Positions 1 to 11,018 of a stretch of 64,000 nucleotides of DNA are shown here, in pieces (the first letter of the stretch is position 1; every line of letters begins with the position of its first letter). The translations under genes were made by a program, and so were the position numbers. Where the stretch lies: NCBI GenBank assembly GCA_950295325.1, contig OX485809.1, forward strand, positions 35,653,081 through 35,717,080, in the 5' to 3' direction. Below the pieces are notes generated by a model. That model did not search any database, was not told where the DNA came from, and saw only the letters and a program-made list of their open reading frames with translations. The stretch comes from Polytrichum commune (lineage: Eukaryota; Streptophyta; Polytrichopsida; Polytrichales; Polytrichaceae).

Positions 1-222
1 CAATCAACATTATGTAATCATCTCTTGTTTGTTTGCTACATTTTTCATACCATTGTTTTCTAAAGTGTTTCAAAAAAGACAAAAAGAAAAAACCTATGTT
101 TGAGATCCAATCACTAGAATTGGATAAGACCTTACAACATTATGGCATTTTGAGTGTTGACATCCTTTTGACCAACATGCACTTAATCTTCACTTGGCCT
201 CATTGGGTTTAGGTGTATCCAG
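1..222. other. Intergenic, no gene seen
   Basis: AT-rich sequence with no coding frame of note and no recognised repeat. It leads directly into the fold-back element. Confidence 0.5.
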
Positions 223-466
223 GGCACACCTTTTTGTGTGTTGCCCACTCCAATAAACCACCAATTGCCATGCATGGTCATCTGCTCCTTGTGGGAATTG
301 AATGGCATCCTAAGGTTCCCTCCAACACAAGGCTTGTTAGCAAGCTCCATTTAGGGGCACTTTAGCATTTTAATGTATATTGGATGACATTCAATTCTAC
401 AAATAGCTCATGACCACAAGTGGAAAATGATGGTTTGTTGGAGTGGGCAACACCAAAAGGTATGCC
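223..466. repeat. Long imperfect fold-back hairpin (MITE or miRNA-like)
   Basis: The left arm (223-310) and the reverse complement of the right arm (382-466) align over almost their whole length. Shared blocks include TTGCCCACTCCAA, TGGTCAT and GAATTGAATG, with scattered mismatches and small indels. The loop is about 70 nt. This shape fits a deletion-type DNA transposon (MITE) or a young plant MIRNA-like foldback. No target-site duplication was clear. Confidence 0.6.
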
Positions 467-1057
467 ATGAATAAACATTCATAAAAATCACTAAATTCAC
501 CCTTGTTTCAAACAACACACACACATATAGTTGACACTAAATTGTTGAAAAACACTAGCCACTCTTAGTGTTAACAATGAGGGTACTTTAATTCTAGAAC
601 ATACAACAATGTAGATCATCCTATGAGTTTATAATGCTTCCAGGACCATGCCAAAAGTGAGTATAAATTTCAAAATTACACTACCAGAGATGTTTATGAG
701 TATTCATTAATCTATAATCTAATAATTTAAAAACAAATCATGTATTTATCAAACAATTTATCACATATAGCTAAAATATGTGCACTTACATGTTCCTTTG
801 TTATTTTAACTACAAGTGTAATATTTACCTCTTGTAAATAATACAAACCTTCTTTTTACCTCACACGTTTTAATAAGTTTTGGCAAGGAACCCCCTTGTT
901 AATTGAATGAGTTCTAATTGGAGGTATTGAGTAATATGTATGGTTCTTTTGTCTTTTTGCACTTTGGTGATGTGATGCTTTATATTCCGGAGCACAATGT
1001 AACATGAGAGGGTTATAGGGTACACAATGAGCCAATTAATTGGGAATTACCTGGGGG
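467..1057. other. Intergenic, nothing recognised
   Basis: AT-rich, no convincing coding frame, no LTR end or tandem array seen. Confidence 0.5.
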
Positions 1058-2489
1058 TTATAATGTTGGTTTACCTCCAAATGCACCAGACCTATGTGCA
1101 TTCAAGATATATCCACAAAACTTATGCAAATTGCATTCATTAGATGCAGCAATTGCAAACTCTTTTAGGGTTGGACACGTCACTTTTAATTGAATGATCC
1201 TTAGCTTTGCTGCCCAATGATGTAAGCGCTCAATTTTTAGTTTTTTTGACATTGAACTACTATGTGTGATCAATTCGGGTAAGGACAAATAACCGATTCG
1301 TATTCCGTCCTTAGTACTTCGTGATCCTCGTTTTTGAATAGATTTATCTTCCCTTACCACCCTTAACCTAAAGTCTGTCTCAAAAGGAATATTTGCACAC
1401 ATATTGCAAGTTAGCATACCAACTTTGACCAGGCTTTGTATCGAACAACAAACCCTCTACTTCAAAAGATTTTCCAACGTAGACTACAAATGGACCCCTA
1501 AAACCCCAACACATTAAACTTTTGCATTCAAATCGATCCATAGAATGTGATATATTTACCTCAGGGCTGTCTACAACATGGCCAAAGAATGCATGTAATT
1601 GCCTTTGACTTGATTGGGAGCTCTCTCCTAGAGACTTTGTTGGTCTCCCTCTCTTGCCGGACCTCAAGGCACCCTTTCCCAATGTGGAAACCTCCAACAT
1701 TTTCTTAGTATGTCTACTCCCTCCAACGTGATTCCTCAAGATGGCTTCCAAGTTTTTTTTTGGTGGGCATAAGCTGAATATATCATTGCAAGTAACACAC
1801 TTTGATTTCCACCAAAAGCTCTTCAGCTCAGTAGTTTGGACATCTCCTCCAATCATTTCAAAAGTTTGTTTGGTTGGATCAATGCTATCGTTAACACCAT
1901 TCAATATGTCTATAGCTTCGGTCACCAACTGCTTATGATCTTCTGAGGTAAGGATGACAGTTCTCTTTCCTTTTGCAATTGATTGTGGATGATTGCACCA
2001 ATCTAAATCCTTCCTCAAACACCAACTTCTGATGTGTTGAGTACTCATGATGTGACTTTTTTTGAAATTGGAAAAAAGATTTGAAATTCTCTCCTTTGTA
2101 TGTTGTCCATCAATCCCTCCAAAATCCTTCTTGCACTCCCGACAATAGAGAACCACAATAGATTTGCCATGACAATTGTAAGATTTGAGATCCCATTTGT
2201 GATCCTCCAAAGAAATATCCTTCAATGTTTTGCGCAATTTTCCCTCTCCCTCCACGTACATTGCCATGATCTCAACTGACACAATTTGTGACTGCAATAA
2301 ACATTCTTCGTTTGAACCACTAACCCTAGAACAAGAAGGTGGATTTGCAAGGATTTCCACATTTCCACCTGCTTCGACAGTGGGAGGATGTTGCACCATG
2401 TCTTCAACTTCATTACTTTGAATCGTATCCATGAACTGGTAATCACCTCCAAGACATTGTCGTTTACATGCCAAATCTTCAACCTCCTC
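1058..2489 (-). pseudogene. Zinc-finger/AT-hook-like gene fragment, frameshifted and 5'-truncated
   Basis: Two overlapping minus-strand frames (2489-1380 and 1417-1058) look like one gene broken by a frameshift near 1.41-1.44 kb. The upstream part has two C2H2-like patterns. One is CRECKKDF followed about 30 residues later by two His; the other is CVTCNDIF followed by HVGGSRH. It also has an AT-hook-like GKRGRPTKS. The downstream part has the motifs PFETDFRLRVVRED, HHWAAKLRI and AFGGKP, which I associate with an unnamed protein family of non-seed plants. The frame is open upstream to 2489, where a family-B-like LTR begins, so the 5' end was removed by insertion. No function can be assigned; DNA binding is plausible from the fingers. 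Confidence 0.55.
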
Positions 2490-3045
2490 TGTGAGCCCAA
2501 AATGGTGCCCACATGTGGTGATTAACTCTTCGAAACCATTTTTAGTTAGACTTTGATGTGTTATGATTATTCACAAAATATAAAAAGAGTGAAGATTGGT
2601 GTGGATTTAAGTTAGACATTAGAAAGTGTTGTGTGGTTGTTTTGGTGTTTTAGCTCAATGAGGAAAAGCCTTGACTAGGTGAGCATGGAGGAAGGTGAGG
2701 CAAGGTGAGCTCCGCGGGGTAAATGCCCACATTAGGATCCACCTTGTTGGTTTAAGAAGGAAAAGCTTTGTGGATGGGAGGAGTCCCTACTTAGAAGGGG
2801 AAGGTTAAGAGGTTGTGATTGGAGGTGCTAATCCTCTCACCCTATCCTCACCTCTCTCTCCCTCTCTCCCTCTTCGCTACTTAAGGTGTTTTTCTCTCAT
2901 TTTCCTCTCTCTCATTGTCTCTCAAGGGGGTGAGCTCTTAGAGCTTGAGACAAGGTGTGTGAAGTAAGTAGCTCTTAGAGTAGTTGTGTGTTAGATTAGT
3001 TTAGTTCATTAGCAGTGTAGGTTAGCTCATGGGGAAAGTTACAGC
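2490..3045 (+). mobile_element. Diverged family-B-like LTR fragment
   Basis: It starts TGTGAGCCCAAAATGGTGCC, close to the family B LTR start at 31869, and shares the downstream motif ACAAAATATAAAAAGAGTGAA. Similarity then fades through a CT-rich stretch. The 3' LTR end was not found: at about 3046 a different repeat begins. It interrupts the coding frame on its left. It is likely a relative of family B rather than a copy of the 31.9-kb element. Confidence 0.55.
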
Positions 3046-3821
3046 ATGAGCGTAGAGCGGTGAGCGTCATGTTTCGTGAATTTCTCCGCTCGCTTTTCAA
3101 AAATTTATTGAAACATAAGGATCCTATTACCATTGAATTTGGTCTGGACAAAATTGTAAATGTATATTTTTAGGGAAAAGAGTACCCCAAATCCGTGGAA
3201 AGGGGTCCTACTGCAAATTTTTGTTATTATATATATAGTGAAATTAGGGCTGACGTCATCATTTAAATGAAAGGGTGATTTAAATGAGGACCGTTCAAGG
3301 TTGAAATGAAATTGTGTTTTAATTAATTCACAAATTTGTTTTAGTGTTTAAGGCTAAGGGCGTAAATAGGGATGGCTTCATCATTTAGATGCGGGCATCC
3401 TCGAAACAATAATTTAAATGGCGAAGTTTATACAATCCAACAAGTGAATATTCTTTAGGTTGATTGGCCTCAAATTTTGATGTCAAATTAATAAGAAACA
3501 ATAGTACTCAAAGTTACATACTATTCTAGGGTTTTCACGGTGGACGAGTGATAAATACGTTCGTATGCAATAATTCCCTCCCCCACCTAGATATAAAGCT
3601 TATATGATGTGTGGGGAATGGAAACAATTACTATGTCAAGGGCTTTTACTACTTCATATAAGAAATTATATGACAAAGGAAGAACATTGAGCTCCAACCA
3701 TTCCAAGCATCACTTTAGAGACGCATGTGCCCTTTAACATAACCAAACGCCCCACGGGTGTTTGGAGGCAAGAAAACATATATTTTTTGTGTTATAATGC
3801 TATTCATAGTTTAAAAAACGC
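3046..3821. repeat. AT-rich region with a repeat shared with 51.48 kb
   Basis: The motif GCATGAGCGTAGAGCG, followed by a TTTTGAATTT-like stretch and a run of A/T with AAATCCGTGGAAA, recurs in diverged form at 51485-51665. The identity of the element is unknown. No coding frame; the tail of the next gene begins at 3822. Confidence 0.4.
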
Positions 3822-6800
3822 CTAGTCATCTCTATCACTTTCCATTCCCTGCCTGGCCTCTACATCTAAATATTCCAACACACGCCTATCAACAGGACGA
3901 GCGCGAGTAATAGGTGGAGATGGTGCGACCGCGAACTGATGGGCAAGCCCACCAGCATACGAAGGTAGTTCGAACGCCCGTGGAGGGCTTCGAAACATGT
4001 CCGGGTTGAGGACACGGATAGGGCTCTCCCGTGGAACTCTGCACACAAAGCAACATACTAGAATGCATAAGCTAAAGCAAGAAAAGAAATGAAAAAAAAA
4101 CCAATGAAAGAGGTGCTAAGTTAGAAATCAGACTTACGCACACTTTCTGTGACGCCTCAGGAGCTTTTGCCGAGGTTCAGTAGAAGAGGGGTCCGGATGT
4201 GCGACAACGGGTTCGGCCGGAGGTATAGAGTCCCGCATAGGCAGCAGGACGGCCTCGAAGATCTCCGAGTCTCGCTCGAGCGCCACAATGTGGCGCTCAG
4301 CCATACGACACGCAGTGATGGATGCACCTAAATGAAAAGAAATTGAGTGAGGTAGAGAAAAAAATTAAAAATGCAAAAGCAAGAAATGAAACTCAAAGAC
4401 AAAGTATAGGAGGGCAAAGAGAAACATGTGCCACATTGCCAATCCATGACAATGTCGTGCTTCCTCGTGAGCGTCTGGATAACAATGCTTAAGAATTCCA
4501 TGCTCTTCTCTCGAGCCCCTCTCCATGGCACCTTGCCATCCTTCATGAGCTGGCTCTCCTCATCCGTGAAATTGTGGAGAAGGGAATCCTTCTCCAATGA
4601 GAAGCCCAACTTCGAATAGTCCTCCGCCTCGTAAACGGAGAGAGTGGAGCCGAGGGGCACAAGAACCTTGATGAAGAAGCGTTTTGTCTACAAAGAAAAT
4701 TGCATAGTTAGTGACAAAAAGAAAAATGTACAACTTGAAGTAAATGAAGAGGAGGAGAAGAAATACTTACAAACATCTTGGGATCTTGTGCAGACGTAAG
4801 GTGAAGATCATTCACGCCCCACCAGTCCCTGGCGATAGTAAAGTGACATTCCAAGGCCCAATCGCGAATGTCGTCGTGCATCTTGGGGGCATCGGGGTGC
4901 ATGATGACGAGGACACCGTTGTCATGGAGGTTGTCCTCTGCAAAAGTAAAGACATCATCAAAGAAACTCGGACCCCGGCGGTTCCACGCTGGAATGTCGG
5001 ATGGCGAAGTCGAGATGGCGGGCACCGGGAGATTGTCCGGTACATCGACAAGGAGAAAGTCGATACCGGTATGGGACTTGGGATTCCTGTTAAGGCGAGT
5101 CCGACCGACACCAACCTGTAGAGCAAAGAAGAAGGTTGAGAAGAGAAGAGGAATGCTTCACAAGATAGAAATGAATGCAAGAATGAAAAAAGAAGTGGAC
5201 TCCTACCTTGACAAGGAATTCTTCGATGCGAAGGTAGGCCGCTTGGTGGGAGTTGGTCTTCGTGTAGTGGTCCATGAGCATTCCGATGTCTACATTCTCA
5301 ATGAGACTGTAGGTAGAAGCAGTCTCAGAGGATGTAGCACTCGTTGCTGCTGCGAATGCCTTCCTCTTGCGAGTCAAAGAGGGGGCAGTGGCTGTGCTGT
5401 GAGAAGGAGCGGGGGCATGCAAGGCAAGAGGGAGGGATGGGCTACCTACAAAGGTGGCAGCAGGTGCAGCGGAAGCTTCGGCGGCGGCCTTCGTAGCAGA
5501 ACGAGTAGACACAGTGGCTTGGGAAGCTTGAGTACCCGAGACCGCCTTCACCTTCTTGCTTTTGATTTCCTTAACAACCTTCAATGCCTTCGTACCTTTC
5601 ACCGACTCCTCGGGGACCACGGGCTCGTGAAAGACAACATCAGCGGGTGCCTCAGCATTCAAAGAGGTGAACAAATGAACCTCCGAGGGAGGAACGAACC
5701 CCTTCGAACAGTCCAAATACCACCCTGCATGCTTGAGGTGAGCAAATGGGTAAACATCGTGCTCGTCAGTGTACATGAAATTCGGGGAGGAGTCCAGAAC
5801 CCACTCCTCGACATAGACCGGTAGAAAGGAGGCAGAAAGAGCTTCTTTCGGAATAAGCTCGTGATAGATGTACCTAAAGCAAAAGACATGGGAAAAAATG
5901 AGAGAAGTTCAAGTGTTGCAAAGAAAATGAAGGACAAGTGGAGAGGATGAAGTGATACCTATAAAGGACACGGTGAATGATCTTGATACCATCTTCAATC
6001 TCAGTGAGGTTCATGCCCTTGAGGAACTTCGTGTTTGACTTCTCCTCAAAGTAATGCGGGAAGGCGTGGTCCCATAGAAGGATCCTCCATCCATCCACGA
6101 ACTTTGGTGGACGTAACACACCCCCTTGCACATCCCAATTGATGGCGCGACCAAGGCTAGCCTCTAAGGACTTGAACTCCAAATCAACCCTGTCCTCCAA
6201 CTGTAGTCATAGAATGAAAAACAAGAAATGAGGATAGACAACCGTAGAGAAAACAATCAATCCAAAGGAGGGGAGAGATTCACCTGAGCCCAGAAAGAGG
6301 CCTTATGAAGCCAGGATTCGAGGACCCTCTCCTTAAGGGGCACAATGGAAGGGAATTTGTTGCCGGTTCGGACAGTCATGGTGGAATTCCACCAACGGAG
6401 CCATTTCGCCTTGAAATGACACGGGACATGAGTGTTGGCCACCTTAGAAAGCTTCTCGATGGTCATGTCCGGGACCGTGTTCACCGAGAAGTGCCGATTG
6501 ATCTAGATGAGGAAATTGGAGGTGAGTTAGCAAAATCGAGAAGAAATCATGAAGGACAAATCGAAGGAGAAGAGAAGATGAAGAGGAGCACCTCATCAAA
6601 GAAGGCATCGGTATTCTCGGAGTTGGCAACGGCCACATACTTCTCGAAGCTCTTGGAGCGAATGGACTTTCTGGCCTTCTCCTCAGCAAGTGTCATGGCC
6701 CTCCAAACACCGAGAGCGGTCCTCTGATCGGCCGGAGTCTCATCCTTGTAAGCTCTAGCTGCAGCGTCGGAGGCGGCGGAGATCTCTCTCTGGTTGCAAG

Positions 6801-7991
6801 CAAAGGTAAGCCAACGAAGAAGATGAAAATTGAAAGGAGAGAAATCAAAGTGTGGGGAAGTGATTACCTTGTAGAGAAAGGAGACGAAGACGTCGATGGT
6901 CAAGGGGTACCAAGTGTTGTGCTTCCTCTTGGCATTGATACAAGCCAAGTAGTCCTCCTTGGAAATGAGGTCCTTGAAGTCCTCCAACTCCAAGGTCCCA
7001 AAGTAGCGGATGCGGTGAAGCTTGGAGGGGAGGCTGGACTTGACGTGGTCGTTCTCGATAGACCTACAAAAAATTGAAGAAGACAAGATGAGAAGACACT
7101 CACAAACAAAGAATGAAGTAGCAAAGAATAGAGAGAGACATACCAATTCACGTCGTTCATGACATTCATGAGAACGCCACTATGCTTCCGCGAATCCAAG
7201 GCAATACAATAGGGAGAGATATGCCACGCCTCTTCCGTAGGATGGAACCTGTTCACGTGGCGCCACCAAGCGGTCAACCGGTGGTTCCCCTCCCACACGT
7301 AGAACATCTTGCCCACAAAGTGGACAAGATCGGGGTCGGCGGCCATCCGTGCATCGAATCTTTCACTCTCAAGCTTCTATAACGGACTCCAGGTGGACGA
7401 GATGTCCTCCGTGACCTCCAAGATGTCGTCCTTGTTGTTGTAGATGGAAACATAGAGAACACGGTCACCATCTCGGTACCCCGTAACAAATTCGTTCTCC
7501 AACCTCTGGACATCCAACTCGTTGATGGGCCGAACAAGTGGCAAATCCCGCAAGCGGCAGAGGGGGATGCAAAGTCGAGACTTCTCAAGAGGCCGAATGC
7601 GGAGGCGATTGATGACTGCCGTCGAATCTTGTTTCTGCTTCGCTCGAAGATTGACCTCACTTTCCTCGGGGTTAGCCGACTCGGGAGGTTCCTCGGGAAG
7701 TCTAGAGGGAGTCTACAAACATCCGATTCAATTTAGTACACACGAGAATAACTCAACCACCGACTCTAAAGGAGGGTAGGTGCAAGAACGGAAGACATAA
7801 GTGTCTAAATCAACTACCTCCTGCACGTTGGTGTTCACCCGGTCAACTTGCTCGAGTTGTTCTGGAACAACCTCCTCAATATCCTCCAGCTCTTCGACGT
7901 TGTTCAAGTCCACAGCATCCTCCGCTTGCTCCTCCTCCACAGAGGGCTCCAAAACCACAAGATCATCGGAGAGATCCATTCCCTCCAACTC
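3822..7991 (-). pseudogene. ParB-like/amino-methyltransferase fusion gene, 11 exons, one in-frame stop
   Basis: Exons on the minus strand, each bounded by GT/AG: 7991(ATG at 7979)-7818, 7712-7144, 7063-6868, 6789-6592, 6502-6284, 6200-5959, 5873-5207, 5115-4771, 4687-4426, 4327-4138, 4038-3822. From the ATG they total 3267 nt, exactly 1089 codons ending in TAG. Around residue 195, VWEGNHRLTAW matches the ParB-like box II (G-x-H-R-x-x-A), preceded by a plausible box I (INELDVQRLENEF). Residues ~600-690 are a Lys/Ala/Ser/Thr-rich linker. The C-terminus has the permuted beta-class order of DNA N4/N6 methyltransferases. First comes a motif-IV-like IDFLLVDVPD (~773); then MDWQCGT followed by HIVALERDSEIF (~948-975), like motif I. 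The motif-IV signature (D/N)PP(Y/F) is replaced by DVPD and the G-x-G by CGTC, so catalysis is doubtful. An in-frame TAG at 7377-7379 (codon ~166) precedes the ParB box. It may be a pseudogene, or translation may restart at the Met at 7346. An exon further 5' is possible because an acceptor lies at 7992. Confidence 0.75.
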
Positions 7992-8081
7992 CTACATAGA
8001 GAGAAACAAATGGCATTAACAAAATGAAAGACTAATGAGATGAAGCAGCAAAGAAATTGTGAAAATTTGACCATATCTCTT

Positions 8082-8103
8082 AATCCCACGGATCCGTGGG
8101 ATT
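8082..8103. repeat. Single copy of the 22-bp BamHI-centred palindrome
   Basis: A perfect palindrome with core CCCACGGATCCGTGGG, the same unit that forms the array at 11.0-12.2 kb. Here it stands alone, about 90 bp upstream of the first recognised exon of the minus-strand ParB/methyltransferase-like gene. Confidence 0.85.
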
Positions 8104-10455
8104 GGAGCAAATTGTCCACGAAGCCGCAACCGAGGTGCCTGACGAGTGAAAATCTGCTAGGTGGGGGGCGTCCTCCCTCACCAACTAAACTTCAATTGGT
8201 CACCCCTTACCTCCATTTCTCAGCTGACTTTATCACAAGTGGTGTGTAAAACACCTTTTCGTTATTGATTTTCACTTTCTCAAGAGCATTTACAAATGCT
8301 TTGCTCATACATAGAGTTTTCTTTTTGCATCCCCACCTTTAATACTACTGTGACAGCAGTCCCTTCTATAGGTAGCCAAGCATGATCATGTGCATCTCTA
8401 AAGTAACATTCTACTGGAATTAAGCTTCATGCAGCTGCAGCCTTGCACCACTTATCCTAATTACTAGAATAACACTAGGCAATTTCCCTGTGGCCCTCAC
8501 AAGGAGCGCCTGAGACGAAGGAATTTCTTCTCCTTGACGTGCCCAGCAACAGTCATCTCCTCACCTTCTTCCAGCAAGCTCTGTAGTCATTCAAGCAGCA
8601 GCCGGATTAGTCCAAGACATCACCAATTTGAGCCAATTCACAAGATTGAACCACGAGGAACCTAATCCAACAACCGCTCCACCGCATATCAGAAACCTGT
8701 GCATTCCCCTATCGATCAACTTCGCGAGGACGGTCTTTCAGATCACAGAATCGAGAGAAAGAAGCAATGTAGATAAAGGCATGTACTCACAGAAAGCCTA
8801 AGGTTATTAACAAAGTCATATACCTGCCCAACACTGGTAAATACCTCTCAAAGTCTAGCCTACTTTCAAGTGAATTTCCAGCAAGCGTCTGCAAGTGTAC
8901 ATAATGTGGGAAATCAAGTGATATGCAAATTGCATCCAACAGTATTAGAGATGTTGTGAGATGAAGGAAGAAAATAAAATCAAGTCTGGCACCCATATGA
9001 GGTCCATTTATTTTCCTGTGCAAAGTTCAAGTGACAGCCATTTCTTACACGTTCCTCCAAAATTCATTGGATCTACACCATTAATACCTTGAATGGACAA
9101 CCCTCACCAAGCTTGAACGATTTTTTTGCAAAGATTAGATTACAACCATTTTCTGATACAGATTAAACTCCGATGATGAAATCCATTCCCAATGTAATTG
9201 ATTATTTCCCACAGACCAGCACACACTTCTAAATTTATTTGTCCACTGATTTCACATTGATTAAAACGCATCAAACTACAACATGAATTCATCTTGACCA
9301 AACAAAGGGTGGTTATTTAATTAAGAGTTGCAAGATCTAAATGGTTGATGTAGAACTGGAAAGGTATTAAACCCTGGAGGCTATGTATCAACAGTCACTC
9401 AACATGAAACTCAGAGTCACTTGCATTTTGAGATGACCTCTGTGTGCATTATTTACAAACAACCATGGAAGTTATATTCCACTTTGTGGACGATCGCAGA
9501 AATTTTACTCTTAAAAAATTGAAGTCCACACAAGACGTTGTACAAGGCTCATCGTGGACACTACAAGCATATGAGACTTTGACAACTCATCTTGAGTTCC
9601 ACAGTTCCACAGCATTAATGTGAATGTTAATAAAATGAAAAGGTCATCTTCTTTCGTTAGAACAAAGAGAAGGAATACCGCATACGAGCGTACCTATCAT
9701 TCATCCAAATAAAAAGTACTTGACCCCCTACAGGTTCGTTGCTGATTCATCTCCATGACCTCGAGTAGACTAATTCTCAGTATATCTCAAGATGCAAGTG
9801 GCCAGCATTCAATGTTGAGCCAATGCCGTGCTTCAATACATGCGCTTCAGGGTCTAGTAATGTTTAATTTCATTGCGAACTAAACACTTAGCTCACGGCT
9901 CATTCAACATTTATTTGAACTCTTAATGAAATCCTGTAGATCTTGCAACTATCAACCCTCTGTTTGGTAGGCATTTGATCAATTTGAAATCATTGTTAAC
10001 AAATGGAGAATCTGTAGAGAGAGTTCGATGTATCGCTAGGATGTGGGTCTTGTCATTTCGAATGATCTGATATCTATGTTACATGACGTGGATCGGCCTT
10101 AAAGGAAGACATTTCATCCCTAAAGATTGCCTCTACTAGTATGTGAGCGCGGGACAAAACTTTCACTGAGCATGCACCTGATCCACCCAATGAGTGGTGA
10201 GCTGATGTGAAGGCGTAGATAGAATTGGTCGCCAGCCTGCTCTCACCTCCCGTGACTGCACCCTCTTCCCGGCTTCGTAAACCGGCAGGGCTTAGCCCTC
10301 AGAGTTTCTTAGCCAGCTTGAGGGGGAGAGAGAGAGAAATGAGAGAGAAGCCCCAACTCTCCCCGGACCCCCCTCAAGGCCTCCTATTTTTCCGCTGCCC
10401 GCCTCTCACCCTCGGGCAGCTCCAAAGATTCCCCTTCCTTACCGTCGGAGGACTT
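8104..10455. other. Intergenic, no recognised gene
   Basis: 2.35 kb with only short, unconvincing frames. GC-rich purine/pyrimidine tracts at 10225-10450 resemble LTR-type sequence but no ends were found. Nothing else is identified. Confidence 0.45.
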
Positions 10456-10855
10456 TACTAAATATGTTGATTAGTGTCGGAAACACTAATAGACAACGAA
10501 AATGCTAAATGTCAATTGTCTTCATAGTGTTAGAACATCAAATGTCAACTCTAACACTATTTGTACCAATTAGTAACTTTGAATATTTACATAAGCGCAT
10601 TTAGTGTTAGATGATTTTTTTGTAGATATTCAAATGAAGAATTGGAGGTAGGATATGTGAGCGTCATATAAAATGTAATATGCTAGGAATTTGATATTAC
10701 AAAAATTTAAACTTAATGGAACCCAACTCAGATAATGCAAAATAAAGACAAAGGAAATTCTAACACTAATTATAATTTCAAGTGACATTTAGTGTTTTGG
10801 GTAACTATTGGCTCTAACACTAATCTTCATCCAACACTAATCAACCTATTTAGTG
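10456..10855. repeat. CACTA-like MITE with ~22-bp terminal inverted repeats
   Basis: The left end TACTAAATATGTTGATTAGT (10456 on) matches the reverse complement of the right end, CACTAAATAGGTTGATTAGT (ending 10855). The interior is rich in the sub-terminal motif AACACTAAT/ATTAGTGTT in both orientations, as in CACTA-derived elements. It is about 400 bp with no coding capacity. The target duplication is not clear. Confidence 0.55.
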
Positions 10856-11018
10856 TAGTTCCAAACAGACTAGATTATTTTAAAGAAAATGGTGCATAGA
10901 TTCTCGTAATTTATAAAGTTTACTGACTTATCATGAAAAATGTCACTTTTTGGGAAAATGAAAACCCGTAGGATTGAAGACTATAGCCTTCTCTGTGAGA
11001 TTTTATGCATATTCATCA

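Noticed and set aside
3822-7991. Bacterial contamination as the source of the ParB/methyltransferase-like gene
   Set aside because: Ten GT-AG introns with phases that restore one 1089-codon frame show a nuclear eukaryotic gene.
10225-10461. 78-codon Pro/Leu-rich frame
   Set aside because: Low-complexity GC-rich tract with no family features; ends at a MITE.
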